DNA from: Sphaeroforma sirkka
Lineage: Eukaryota > Opisthokonta > Ichthyosporea > Ichthyophonida
Length of the DNA: 64,000 nucleotides
Direction: 5' to 3'
Assembly (NCBI GenBank): GCA_001586965.3
Contig: LUCW03002162.1
Span: forward strand, 28,501 to 92,500
Shown: positions 1-14,953 of the stretch, in pieces
Numbering within the stretch: position 1 is the stretch's first letter
Layout: the number at the start of each line of letters is the position of its first letter
Translations under genes and position numbers: made by a program
Notes under the pieces: generated by a model
The model's input: only the letters and a program-made list of their open reading frames with translations
What the model was told of the DNA's origin: nothing
Database searches by the model: none

Positions 1-597
1 GCATCGGAAAATCTTAGTTTAAAGTACAGATACTTCACAAGGGGTGTGAAATTAAGCTGACGAGGAATGGCTTTTGGTCCGCCCAATGCAAGGGCTACAT
101 TGTATAGTATGTTTGTACTTTGCACCAGATAAGCAAAGTGCGAGGATGGCAATAAAAGCCAACGAGAACTCAGTACTATATCATAAACATAAGACGACAG
201 GATCACTCGCACTATGCCCCATGTTTATCCTAGCTGAATTTCCCTTCAAGTTGAGCAATCATGTACTGATTCCCAGTGAGGCAGAAATTGTGGCACGCAA
301 CATGTGTGAAGGCATGACCACACCACAGGTATTAAATTTTCCAGTGCAATCACGTAAAGTAATTCCAGCAATGACTGCAAGCGTCACAAAATGTGCAATG
401 GTTGGCGAGAGCTAATTTTCGATAAGTTTACTTCGTTCACCGTGTGTATGTCGCTATAAGAAAGGACCAGAACTCATCCTCCTAGATTCTACCGGCGAGC
501 TTTTTGCGAACATATCGATAAAAAGAAAGTTGTTATCAACTTTCACAATAGTCGAGTTACAGGCAACATTGTTAGCACTGACGGTAGCGCAAAAGTA
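1..597. other. No recognised gene
   Basis: An open frame of 113 codons runs on the + strand at 74-415 but matches no family I know, has no visible domain and no clear splice context. The rest of the stretch shows nothing that I can name. Confidence 0.4.
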
Positions 598-849
598 GCT
601 AGAGAGGTGATAGTGGCGAATCCGTTAAGAGAATGAAGTATGGTGTACAACGAGATCACGGGAAGATAGCAACAGCCGAGCTGGCTTTTTCCAAGATTGC
701 CTTCTAGGTGATACTGATTTATGGCTAGAGAGGTGATAGTGACGAATCCGTTAAGAGAATGAAGTATGGTGTACAACGAGATCACGGGAAGATAGCAACA
801 GCCGAGCTGACTTTTTCCAAGATTGCCTTCTAGGTGATACTAATTTATG
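598..849. repeat. 126-bp tandem duplication
   Basis: Two head-to-tail copies (598-723 and 724-849), each beginning GCTAGAGAGGTGATAGTG and ending near TAATTTATG or TGATTTATG. By eye they differ at only three or so positions, so the duplication is recent. No gene is recognised in the unit. Confidence 0.9.
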
Positions 850-1291
850 AAATCAAAATTCAACAGAATTGGTACGGGCGACAAGTTTTCCGCAATAGAT
901 ACATGTTGTGGCGACAGTGGAATCAAAACAATTTGGAAGATGCTTCAGATGATAAGAAAAATCATAATAAGATCATGAGAATATTCAATATGTAAGTGGA
1001 TGTCATATCGAGAATTTAAAACTTTGTTTTTTTAGCGAGAAGATGATTAGCCACTAAACATCAACGAGTTGGTTCAGCACGCCATGTAGAGGCCACCCGG
1101 TGGCCCGTGCCTTATGAATATAATAATCTGAGAAGAAGTCCCAAATTACTCTTACATTCTCTCGGGCTGACCAACGTATACATCTATTAACTTGAGAACA
1201 ATTCCCAATTAATCTCGGGCTGAGGGCGGACGAGAGGATGGTCGATTGTAGCTTCCGAGCTATAGAGATTAAATCTTGGGGTTATACCCAA
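850..1291. other. Unannotated spacer
   Basis: No gene is recognised. Two related short segments containing CTCGGGCTGA lie near 1160 and 1216, suggesting a degenerate local duplication. Confidence 0.35.
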
Positions 1292-1393
1292 TTCACCAGC
1301 GGTAACTGGCTCAGTGGTAACCCTGCTGGCTAGTAAACCAGTAGGTCCCAGATTTGAAACCCGGCTCGAAATATTTTTTACTTCGGTATAGGG
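1292..1393 (+). mobile_element. tRNA-like SINE-like block, copy 1
   Basis: A block of about 100 bp carries an A-box-like TGGCTCAGTGG, a central stem flanking a TAAA-containing loop (CTGGCTAGTAAACCAG) and a B-box-like GATTTGAAACC, followed by an A/T-rich tail ending TTCGGTATAGG. The 5' and 3' segments that should form the acceptor stem do not pair, so this is not a working tRNA gene. A second copy, on the opposite strand, lies at 3074-3176 inside the retroelement. Two copies with the same tail suggest a short tRNA-derived SINE family; two copies alone do not prove it. Confidence 0.5.
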
Positions 1394-1419
1394 ATAATAT
1401 TATTTATTTCAAAAATGAC

Positions 1420-1690
1420 AAGTATGTATGTTACAATGTATGAATATATGGTATGGCTCTCATAGTCGCTGTAGTGGTTCAGGAAAGATTGATGGGAAGA
1501 AGTGGTCAGTAAATTCCCGTTTGAAGCTTTGGCCAAGTGAGTCGACAATGGAAGATATGCGCTGTGTCAATTCGGGCCGGTGTTGCCAAAACACTGTTAC
1601 TATCAAATGTTCCATATATTCGCTTACTGACCTACTAAGTAGAGTACCCACCTCTGTGGTACGGATCGGGTCTGCGCCGTGTAGTGCCGC
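1420..1690 (-). repeat. Left outer inverted-repeat arm (older gag-like fragment)
   Basis: This segment matches, in inverted orientation, 9571-9835 on the far side of the LTR element; shared landmarks are the reverse complement of GGCACTACACGGCGCAGAC and the ATGGTATGGCTCTCATAG stretch. The sequence between the arm and the LTR (about 1690-1769), read on the minus strand, resembles part of the gag region of the element at 1770-9184 (a KELAAAA...DPSI.SHVADIL-like segment). I therefore take the arm as a remnant of a related, older retroelement. It is a fossil with no intact gene. Confidence 0.65.
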
Positions 1691-1769
1691 AGAATATCGG
1701 CCACGTGGGATATGATCGAAGGGTCAGAAGCTGCGGCAGCGGCTAGCTCCTTTAAAAGCTCATCTTTAC

Positions 1770-2364
1770 TGTAGAAATACGGCCTCCGGTCAGTCTAAAA
1801 TATCAAGATCAATTGAGATAATACATTGGTTTTTATTTGTATTTTAAATAATTTAATACAAGCTCTTTTTCCAATATTTCCAAAGTGTCCTAAATTCACT
1901 TTGATGGCTCCAATAGCCTGAGTATTTGGTATGACTCATCTACTTGGACCTATTTGAGACATTAGTAGATGTAGGATATTATAAACTAAATTTTATAATC
2001 TCCGAACTACTACTTATAGATTTTGGTCCTCCCGCCAATCTCCAAAATCCAATAAGTCTTTTTCTTTTTTTAACTTTTCTTCAGATGTAACTTTATTTAT
2101 ATCAGCTAATGTAATAACGTGACTTACGTTATTATGTCTATCTACAAATTAGGCATGCGGTTATGAACACTTAGTACTTCTAGTAAAAATTATTCAATAA
2201 AGAACAGCTAGAGGTACGCCCTGTGTGATCGAGGATATTTAGGCTCTTAATAAGAGGCAGTCCCGATCATTCTTACACAAGCTACCACTGCTAAATCCTA
2301 ACTGACTAAATTGTATTTTAGTTTAATATAGTTTGAAACCTAGTAATTTCCATCGAAGTTTACA
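1770..2364 (+). repeat. LTR (5' of the + oriented half)
   Basis: A 595-bp repeat beginning TGTAGAAATACGG and ending CGAAGTTTACA, with an AATAAA motif near position 2200. It is repeated in full, inverted, at 6052-6646, and its last part again at 9027-9184. Confidence 0.9.
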
Positions 2365-2443
2365 TATTTTTCAGTTATTTAGTAGTTACAGTAGTGTACT
2401 GCTTCTAGACTGTCTGACATCGATTTACTATCCAGCAAATACT

Positions 2444-4478
2444 ATGGCTAAGGGTACTTCTAAAGGCAAGGGAGCCGCTAGCTCTAAGCCTGCTAAGCCT
2501 GCCGAGGTTCCTGAGGTCCCTGTGGAAACACCTAGCCTGTCTGGAGTTGAGCCTGCCGAGGATACTGTTGGGGAAGCAAATTCTGAGGTTGGTACAGAGG
2601 ATTATTCTGAGGATGACTCGTCGGATCCTAAAGCCTTGGAAGAAGAGGTATCTACTACCGCGGAAAGGCTCGCCAGCGTCAGTGTATCACCTAGGAGTGA
2701 AGCTCAGGACCCCAGCTTGCCCCCTGACCACGTGCCGTCAAATATTGGGGATAAACGTCGAAAGGCTGGAAAATTCGTGGATATGAATGTCGGGGGCATT
2801 ATAACTCCACATCTAAAGGACACTCCGGCACAAATCCGGAGTGAAAAGAAAGTATTGGACCTGTCCGAAAATTTCGGTTTCGCCATCGATGGAGAAGCCA
2901 TTTCCATCCAGCTCAAATCTTGGGGCCGAAGCTGAGGACGCCATAACTCGACAACGAGTGGTTGGATCCTCTCAATCTCGACGCCAATTGAACCGCACTG
3001 TAGCGCTCTTGAAGGAGCTAGCGGCAGCAGCAGTTGTGGACCCCTCTATCGTGTCCCACGTGGCTGATATTCTTCCTATACCGAAGAAGAAGAAAATTCC
3101 GGGCCGAGTTTCGAACCCGAGACCTACTGGTTTACCAGCCAGTACGTGTACCACTAAGCCAGTTACCACTGGTGAGAAAGGAAACATTTCAAAATTTAAT
3201 CTCTATAGCTCTGATGCTACCATTGACCATCCTCTTGACAAACCTAACCCTGTCAGAGGATATGATCGTAAGAAACTCGATGAGGCTTACCATCCTCGCA
3301 ATATCGACCCTCATTTGCCAACTAACCCTGGTAATCACGATTTTGACAATCGCTACACCAGTACCTCGTTAGAGAGTTCCCGCTCTAATCCTGAGGATGA
3401 GGAAGTGAGAACCAGACATACTCGTCTCAGGCTATTACGCTCTGGTATGCAAGTCCTTGAGGACCGTCTATTGAATGACTCTGACCTTGACGATAGGAAA
3501 GCGGGTAACATTCGCTATCTAATCGATAACAAGAGAAAGGAAATAGACACCATCTTGGCACTAGCAGCCCGTAGCACTGAGCATGAGCCTCGTGAACGCT
3601 TAGAACCAAGCTTTATAAAGCAGCTAGGTAACGCGCAGGCTGAGGTCGATTTCTCTGCTAATGAGAGTACAGTGGAGACACTGAAAGCCTTCGATCAACT
3701 TAAGGAGTCTGCCAGCCTTAAGGATAAGCAGATGATGAATGCCTTTATTCATTTCTGTGAGTCAGGTGAATGGCGAACTATCTTGAAGGCCCATGAGCCC
3801 AACTGGAAAGCCCTACCCTGGCACCAGTTGCGTGATAATATACTTAACACCTTTATTGAAGATGCACGTGACCGTGAACTTCTAGAGTCTCGCAAGTTCT
3901 TTGCGAACGATACCACTATTCGAGGTGCTCTAGCTCATATGACACATATGAATACTCGGATTGGTGGTCGTACCTATACTGGCGAATATATATTAATTTG
4001 TCAGATGATGGAGACTCTGGGAGCTAACCTCTTTAAGAAAGTCAATGACGACATCATCGCCTATGGTGATTTGCGATCTATGCCTTGGTCTGTCTTTGAG
4101 AAGATAGTACACAAGCAGACCAATTCCTCTACTAGAGTACTTAGTACCACGAGCTACACTCAGCCCACTAAGCGTAACGCAATAGAGACTAACACTGCGC
4201 GTAGTACTAAGAAACCTCGCACTACTTCTGGAGGGGGTACTGGCTCTACTTCTACCGAACCAAAAGGTGATAAGAAGGTGAGAGCGCCTTGCAAGAAGTG
4301 TGGTTACAACCTCACAAAACGTAATGGCAAGTGGAATGGTAGACACGACCCTGTTAAGTGTGTACCAGGCAAGCCAGATTTTGGACACTATATGAAAGAG
4401 TGTACTACTTGCAAGGGTACTAACGGTTGGCATAAAGAGGATTGCAAGGACTTACCGGACGTCCAAGTTAAGCACTGA
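2444..4478 (+). mobile_element. gag region of the LTR element
   Basis: The region begins with a low-complexity acidic and lysine-rich segment starting MAKGTSKGKG. It goes on to a helical capsid-like segment and ends with a Cys/His-rich tail (CKKCGYN and CTTCKGTNGWHKEDC) that suits a nucleocapsid-type zinc binding end. The SINE-like block at 3074-3176 lies inside it. It is part of a broken element and is treated as a fossil. Confidence 0.7.
3074..3176 (-). mobile_element. tRNA-like SINE-like block, copy 2, inside gag
   Basis: Read on the minus strand this copy has A-box TGGCTTAGTGG, a perfect five-pair stem ACTGG/CCAGT around an eight-base loop, and a good B-box GGTTCGAAACT, then a TTCTTC-rich tail ending GGTATAGG. 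It is closely similar to copy 1 (1292-1393) including the tail. The acceptor stem does not form. It lies inside the gag region of the LTR element, so either the SINE inserted there or the retroelement picked it up. Confidence 0.55.
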
Positions 4479-4487
4479 CAGTACCAT

Positions 4488-6004
4488 ATGTGCGCACTAG
4501 AGCAAGATTATGAGAAAATGTTCAATAAAATCTATACCAAAGGAGATGAACGTATCTTTCAAACAGTTTTCGTAAATGGAGAAAAAGTTATGGCACTATT
4601 TGATCCAGGGGCTGAAGTCTCTGCTATCTCACGCCGAGTAGCCTACGCTACAGATATGGCTGTCCATAACGAAACAACTGATTTAATCTTGGGAAATGGC
4701 AAAGTTACTACTTGCGAACAAGCCATTGACTATGCACACATAATGCTGTCAGATAGAAGAGAAGTGAAGACTCACCTAATCGTTACTGACATGTCTCAGA
4801 AATACGATTTAATTATAGGTATGACTGATCTTCTCAGTTTAGGTATAACACTCACTGGTCTGCCTAATGGGCTAGACCCGAATAAAGATCAGTCAGATGA
4901 TAATATGTTAAAGATACCTAAACCTCCGGAAGGTGAAGCAAAGGATATGATTCCGCACTTCACCGATATAATTATGGACTTAATTATACAAAACAGGAAG
5001 ATTGCAATAACTGACTGGTGTATGTTTAAGTTCTCTAATGGGTACGTTAGACTTGACTTAACAAACGTCGACTTCTCTAAGTTAAAGTGTCCTTCACATA
5101 ACTACGTGAGTTGGAGACACAAAGACGTTGTCAAAACCCAAATCGAAGATTGGTTAAAACAGGGTCTAATTGAAATCAATTATGATGCAACCCCAGTTAA
5201 CTTAGCTTTCTTAGCGGTCGATCAATATAAATCTGATGGAACGTTTAGTAAAACAAGAGTAGTACTAGACCTGTCGCCAATCAACAAACTAATTCCGCAA
5301 CATAGTTTTCCCTTACCTAAGATAAGCGAGATACTACGCAAAATGGAGGTGCGACTATCTTTTCCAAGATAGACTTAAAAGCTGCATTCCATCAACTACA
5401 AATATATCAGCCTCATAGGAAATACTTTTCCTTTACTTGGCAAGGTAAGAAGTACCAGTTTAAAGGTGCACCTGAAGGCTTACACATGTTACCTTCTTTC
5501 TTCCAACAAGTTATGATGGAACTATTTGCGGACCTGTCGTATAACGTATCAGTCTATTTAGATGATATAGTTATCTTTACAAAGACAGCACATGAACATG
5601 CTAAACTCGTTAAAGAAGTCTTAAAGCGACTTAATCATGCTAAACTTAAGATTAACGAAGACAAGTGTTCTTTTGCTAAAGATACTATACACTTACTTGG
5701 CTACAAAGTATCTGCAGCAGGGGTAGAAATTGATCCTGGCAAGAAACAGTTTCTGTTGGATTTATCAACACCAATTACTGGAAGAGATGTGAACTCTGTG
5801 TGTGGGTTTGTTAACTTCTTCTCGGATTCGGTACCGCATCTTTCTCATTACTTAAAGCCTTTCAGTCACCTACGGCTGCACAAAGGATCTTTGGGAAAGC
5901 TTTGGACTAAAGAATGTGATGATGCATTTAAACTAGTCAAAAGTAAAGTAATGGACGCACCCATCATGCAGTACCCTGTGGATGGTGTCCCATTCCAAGT
6001 ATAA
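4488..6004 (+). mobile_element. Protease and reverse transcriptase region of the LTR element
   Basis: An aspartic-protease-like motif (ALFDPGAEVSAIS) is followed by a reverse transcriptase palm region with VVLDLSPIN, the catalytic YLDD motif and the LLGYKVSAAGVEIDPGK segment typical of Ty3/Gypsy elements. It is part of a broken element; no working enzyme is implied. Confidence 0.85.
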
Positions 6005-6051
6005 AAACAGTCAAGGAGTTATTAGTAACCGATTGGATGCTAAATAAGAAA

Positions 6052-6646
6052 TGTAAACTTCGATGGAAATTACTAGGTTTCAAACTATATTAAACTAAAA
6101 TACAATTTAGTCAGTTAGGATTTAGCAGTGGTAGCTTGTGTAAGAATGATCGGGACTGCCTCTTGTTAAGAGCCTAAATATTCTCGATCACACAGGGCGT
6201 ACCTCTAGCTGTTCTTTATTGAATAATTTTCACTAGAAGTACTAAGTGTTCATGACCACTTGCCTAATTTGTAAATAGACATAATAACGTAAGTCACGTT
6301 AATACATTAGCTGATATAAATAAAGTTCCATCTGAAGAAAAGTTAAAAAAAGAAAAAGACTTATTGGATTTTGGAGATTGGCGGGAAGACCAAAATCTAT
6401 AAGTAGTAGTTCGGAGATTATAAAATTTAGTTTATAATATCCTACATCTACTAATGTCTCAAATAGGTCCAAGTAGATGAGTCATACCAAATACTCAGGC
6501 TATTGGAGCCATCAAAGTGAATTTAGAACACTTTGGAAATATTGGAAAAAGAGCTTGTACTAAATTATTTAAAATACAAATAAAAACCAATGTATTATCT
6601 CAATTGATCTTGATATTTTAGACTGACCGGAGGCCGTTTTTCTACA
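6052..6646 (-). repeat. LTR (3' of the - oriented half)
   Basis: A 595-bp inverted copy of the LTR at 1770-2364. On the minus strand it follows the integrase region directly, as a 3' LTR should. A short G-rich run (CTGGGGGCTA on the minus strand) sits just before it, where a polypurine tract is expected. Confidence 0.9.
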
Positions 6647-6795
6647 TAGCCCCCAGTAGCTTTTAGAACTACGAACGTACGTTAAGATACGATCGATTAT
6701 ACGTTAAGATACGATCTAGTTGGTAAAGCGAAATCCAAAGTAAAAACGGTTTCGGTCATGACTTATCGAGTAAGTATGTGCCTATATGTACAAGT

Positions 6796-8988
6796 TCAAG
6801 ACTCATGTTGTACTCTATGTCGTTTAGTATTTGGTCCAGTAACCATTTCCGATGTAGGCGCCTTACGTTTATTATTTGGTAAGGTAATAGCCAAAGGCTG
6901 TTCTTCATTAGTAAGTAAGTTTGAACAATTTTCTGCACTGTTGGTAAGCAGATCAGAAAGTTTAGTCACGTAGGAAGTAGGTGGCAAATAGGGAATTTCA
7001 GATCCGTCAGGGTTTGTAGTCACCTGAGGAAACCCTTTTCGTTTATCTCGTGTGTTCTTATGTAAACGCTTATTCCATTTCTTATTAAAGATACGAAGAA
7101 AGTCGCGAGATTCACGAAATGCATCGGAGGTTAGCCAAGCTACTGTCCCATCCATGAAACGGGTCTTGTAGTAAGTGTAACCGTCTTCGGATGTTTTATC
7201 AATTATATCTTTGACTTGTGACTCCATAACTGGTATATCAGAATCAAATGAGCAAGCGAATGAGAGTTCGGAGGTAGGGATACGGTGAGTGCCTAGATTG
7301 GTTGCGCTAGTACCATCAATGTTATTCACTTCGTAAGTATCACTCTTCTCATCATGGTAGGAAATAACAAAAGGTCCTATCGTCTTAGAAGAGAGTTCGG
7401 TAACGTTGGCGTTTCGATTTATAATGTTAACGCAATCGCCGACTTTGAACTGAACAATGTTCTTAGTGTTATTCCATCGGTCATACGCTTTAAGCAGGAC
7501 GCGATTCTTGTGCTCGAGTAAACAGGGGTAAACAACGTTCTGCATATGCTCGATCTTTTGTAGCCACGGGGTAGCGTGTTTCTCGGGCGCAGTTTTATCA
7601 AACGTTGCTTGTAATTCACTATAGCGGCCAAAGAAATAGTGAAACGGGAGTGTTCCAGTTTGAGGATTCATGCAGTTATTCATTTGAGTCTGAACCCATT
7701 TCAAATGATAAGGCCACATATCCTCAACGTCGTCTAGTGTGGTACGCAAGAGTTTCTTAAGTTCTCTATGACGTGTCTCATTTGCACCCTGCGTTTGAGG
7801 TTTGTAAGGAACACCACGCCTATGGGTCATGCCTGATACGAGTATAAGTGCCTCCATTACGTCGGTACAAAACTCACTACCGTTATCAGAACATAGTACT
7901 CGGGGGAAACCGAAGTCATTAAAGACGTGATAGCATAATTCTGCCACTGTTTGTGGACATTTGTTCGGTATTGCATAAAGCAAGTTATAGCCCGAAGCCA
8001 CACATAAGAAATGACAGATATATACATCGCCAGTATGCTTGGATCGCGGGAGTTTAACCAAATCGACTATGACTCGGCGCATTGGTTGGTCTTCTGTCAC
8101 ACCTTTTAGGGGTGCCCAACCGTATCGCTTGATCTGGTTCTTTTCACAATCAGTACAGCGTCGGTATACTTCACGTATGGTTTCTTTCAGCGCCGGGTGA
8201 TCAAGCCCTGCACGAATAGCCATTTTATAAGTATGCTCATATGCTCGATGCGTTAAATTATGTATAATTTTAACTCTACTTTCGAGCTCCTCTAAGTCAG
8301 TCAGATTCTGCGTAACGCTGGCTGGATGAACCATAGTCCTGTTGGAAAGGGCAACCTCAGTATCAGGAGGGGTAGAGTCCTGAGATACATAATTGACAAC
8401 ATTGTATTGTTGAAGTATCTTCTTCAGTTGTTTCGCAACTCCTGGCTGTTCTTTAAGCAGCGCTTTAAATAGTTGAGTGCGAGCTTCAGGTTCTCTTAGA
8501 GTTTTGAGTCTTTGATCCATGGCCTTAGCTAGTTCCATGTTTTTACGATCTAATGCCGTTTCAATCGGCATTACCTCGACTGCAATCTTGTTGGGTGCAT
8601 GTGTTGTACGAGTCTTGAGCTTTTGTTCAAACTCTTTAGACTCCTCTAGTTTAGCTAAGAATTCGGTTGAGGGTTTCCACTTAGTGGTACCTGCAGGACC
8701 GATGCGACAAACAATGGTGTGTTTCCAAGGCGTCTTCTTAATAGAATAGGATCCCTGATACAAGAACGTGTCGGTTTCACGGTCGACATAAATAGGTTCG
8801 TCTTGAATCATATTAATTAAATCACGTATCCATGGGTCGGAGTTACGTAAGGGACAACACAGCGTAATGGTAGATTTAGTAATATTAACATAATTTAACA
8901 ACTGTGCGATAAGTTGACAAGGTGGGTTAGCCCACGCATTATGCTTTGATAAGTCAAGCTGAAATGCATCACCTTTAGGATGAGTCAA
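6796..8988 (-). mobile_element. Integrase region of the LTR element
   Basis: An open region of 730 codons on the minus strand. Its start has a DAFQLD...NPPCQLI segment and CCPLRNSDPW as seen at the end of the RNase H part of some Ty3/Gypsy polyproteins. The middle has an HHCC-type zinc finger (H..H then CTDCEKNQ) and a DDE integrase core (VDLVKLP, CSDNGSEF and the E in QGANETRHRELKK). The C-terminal part is basic. The strand is opposite to that of the gag and reverse transcriptase regions. It belongs to a broken element. Confidence 0.85.
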
Positions 8989-9026
8989 CGACCTATATTC
9001 AGAAACCTGTTTGTTATGTTCTGCGG

Positions 9027-9184
9027 GCTAGAGGTACGCCCTGTGTGATCGAGGATATTTAGGCTCTTAACAAGAGGCAGTCCCGATCATTCTGACACAA
9101 GCTACCACTGCTAAATCCTAACTGACTAAATTGTATTTTAGTTTAATATAGTTTGAAACCTAGTAATTTCCATCGAAGTTTACA
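9027..9184 (+). repeat. LTR fragment
   Basis: This is the last 158 bp of the 595-bp LTR, in the same orientation as the first copy, ending CGAAGTTTACA. It closes the element on the right, directly after the integrase segment. Confidence 0.85.
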
Positions 9185-9570
9185 CCGACGGCTGTCCCTG
9201 CCCTGCCTGCACCGGTAGCCACAAATTCACCAACAGTCACTTTACCTGCATCCAACAATTGATTTAACGCATCTTGGTAGGCCCGAAACTGCCACCCATT
9301 GGCCCTGGCCTAAACCTTAAAACACTTCAACATATGTCCTCCATACCCTGGCTATTCACGCGGTTTGAGTACTACTTCCAAATTTTGGTCCAAAACAAAA
9401 CTAAGTCATCGCGCCTGTTGGTTCCGCCTATGATACTTTTCGATCCAGGCCAGTCAGCACATACCGAGTGCATCCGTGCTGGTCTGAAGTGGCACCTCGC
9501 TCCTCGACCGAATTATGAAGGTTAACCTGGTCCTACTCGGTGTTTCTTACTCTGTACTAACCTATTCTAC
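9185..9570. other. Right flank of the LTR element, unassigned
   Basis: An 83-codon open frame (+, 9274-9525) has no recognised domain. On the minus strand the first 100 bases could encode a short Ala/Gly-rich segment, possibly part of the older gag-like fragment, but this is weak. Confidence 0.3.
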
Positions 9571-9835
9571 GGCACTACACGGCGCAGACCGATCCGTACC
9601 ACAGAAGTGGGTACGCTACTTAGTAGGTCAGCAAGCGAATAAGTGGCATTCTCGATGGTGTCAGGTTTTTGTCAGCACCGGCCCGAATTGACCCAGCGCA
9701 TATCTTCCATCGTCGACTCACTTGGCGTAATCTTCAAACGGTAATTTACTGACCAGTTCTTCCCATCAATTTTTCTCGAACCACTACAACGGCTATGAGA
9801 GCCATACCATATGTACATACATTGTAACATACATA
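9571..9835 (+). repeat. Right outer inverted-repeat arm
   Basis: Inverted match of 1420-1690, containing GGCACTACACGGCGCAGAC and ending at CTATGAGAGCCATACCAT, then a short CATA/CATTG repeat. Together with the left arm it brackets the LTR element. Confidence 0.7.
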
Positions 9836-9839
9836 CATT

Positions 9840-10556
9840 GGACATACATACATTGTACCTTTTTTTTCAACGAAATACCCTTGTGCACTAATGTAAGATG
9901 ATATCCAAGGGTCTCGTTCACGTTAATCCCTCTATCAACGAATCTGCTTGATTCAATCTTATCTGCATGGTATACTCGCAGCAGTTTGGAGTTCGGAAGG
10001 ACGACCTATTCTAATAACTTAAAAAAAAAAAAAATAGAATTCTTGTCTATAAATATCAACTAATAGGTATTTTTATATGTATTTGAAATATGGCTTCGCC
10101 TTCTGAAATATTTAATTCACCAGATGATCAGAAGGCTAAATATGAATATTTGCATAGCCTTTTAATGTTTCAATTTATTTATTTAGAAGAACAGCTTTCT
10201 AAATTATACGCAGAAGGCTATGTTAGAAGGCTATTTATGATATTTGTACATACTGTGTGTCTTTTTCAGTTTATTTATATACAAGTTTGTTTTATAAAAA
10301 AAAATGAGCTCAAAATATAGCACGTGCTGCTGTAATGTAAACATTGATGACGTACAATACCTCGTTGTTCATAGCCCTCTCTAAAAAACAAGAGGGCCAT
10401 GTTCAAATAAATAGTGTAGAGGGGTGACCCCGGAGCTGGTATTGAAATAAATCAACTCATTCCTGGTAAGATATATACACACATATTTTTTTCCCCTGCT
10501 ATATCTAGAGAGTAGCACTTCGTGGTGCAAGCCGGCAAATACACTGACATCTCAGC
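9840..10556. other. AT-rich spacer upstream of the C69 gene
   Basis: It holds an A-run at 10021-10034 and an AT-rich open frame (10090-10320) in which AGAAGGCTA-like words recur several times. No gene is recognised. The last part must include the promoter of the peptidase gene but no clear element stands out. Confidence 0.35.
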
Positions 10557-13823
<3,267 letters not shown>

Positions 13824-14455
13824 GTTATAATTTGCTGTGCAGGGCGTATGAAGTCCTGGGATGCTGAATATGAACATGCAGCACCTCTGGACGTAGCACA
13901 CTACGTGTCAGTGTGAGCACGATGATGAGATGCGATGAGGGTGTTGTATCGCACTCTTAGTTTGGTACATTGCGATGCATTGGTTCGAGTGACCGGAATC
14001 GTATTAGCTATAATTTAGTTCAAGGTTATTGCCCATAAGTATCGTAGGCGGGCGAGCGGTGTTAAATGGCACTGTGCCAGTTAATGCAATATGTACGTTG
14101 GAGATTGTCAAGGTGCGTTGTTTTTAAATTGACGTTCTCCATCTAAATGTGTCAGGGAGGCGATTCTCGGTACTATTTTACTGGGATTAGGTAGCGAAAA
14201 AGGGGTTGGCTTATTTACATTCGATACCCTAAATTTATGATGGCATCTAGGGCAGCATCAAAGAGGATAGTAATTTCAACCTGAATGCCTCAGGGGTAGT
14301 TATTATTGAGATCGTTTATGGAATTATCAAGGATAGTGTTCGGAAGAAGTTGGCTGGAAAATAGACACAGCCATTTATGCCATGAATTACAAATGCCGAT
14401 ATGTAAAATACTTTAAATACGCGTACACACACTATATATATATACATGTATACAT

Positions 14456-14512
<57 letters not shown>

Positions 14513-14953
14513 AAACACACACGCACACACATATATATATATATAACTTGTCTGTGTGCACAACACTTCCTTGTATTGATTGTGTCATCTGTTTTGCATG
14601 GCTGTTGTACATCTCCGTAACAATTGACTATACTACTCGGCATCAGATTATTCAGACATCTTCTATAGGAACCTACCGACAATACTGGGCACCGAATCAC
14701 TTCTTCTTGATAGCAGCATTCTTTGATGTATATCGCGTAAACTTCGCCGTCACATAGCCTACCCACTTCCTATTGTAAACACATACCAGTATTAATACTA
14801 CTTTAACGTACGTATTCTCCCACATGACATAAGCCTCATTTATTACATATATTGTGTATATTCATCAGTCTTATATACGATACATATCCCACTTCATATA
14901 CATGTAAAATATACTTATCTTTGGTTCGTGTACATTAGATCCTCAACCCAAAT
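13824..14953. other. Spacer between convergent C69 and SPRY genes
   Basis: No gene is recognised. It contains alternating CA and TA microsatellites at about 14433-14545. The two flanking genes converge here, so both 3' ends lie in this stretch. Confidence 0.4.

Larger units (their letters stand above)
1770..9184. mobile_element. Ty3/Gypsy-type LTR retroelement, rearranged fossil
   Basis: Parts in order: LTR 1770-2364 (+), gag region 2444-4478 (+), protease and reverse transcriptase region 4488-6004 (+), LTR 6052-6646 (-), integrase region 6796-8988 (-), and the last 158 bp of a further LTR at 9027-9184 (+). The Ty3/Gypsy assignment rests on the protease-like and YLDD reverse transcriptase motifs, the LLGYKVS segment after it, and a zinc-finger plus DDE integrase. 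The element is broken, with something like three to five interruptions including the reversal of its 3' portion. The two full LTRs are both 595 bp, start TG, end CA and differ at about a dozen positions by eye (about 98% identical), so it is young. Whether the inverted layout is a real rearrangement, a nested second copy or an assembly artefact cannot be told here. Confidence 0.85.

Noticed and set aside
74-415. 113-codon frame at the left end
   Set aside because: No family, no neighbouring exon and no codon pattern to support it; kept only as a remark.
1292-1372. Functional tRNA gene
   Set aside because: A- and B-box-like words are present, but the acceptor stem does not pair and the anticodon loop has eight bases. 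The second copy at 3074-3176 fails in the same way.
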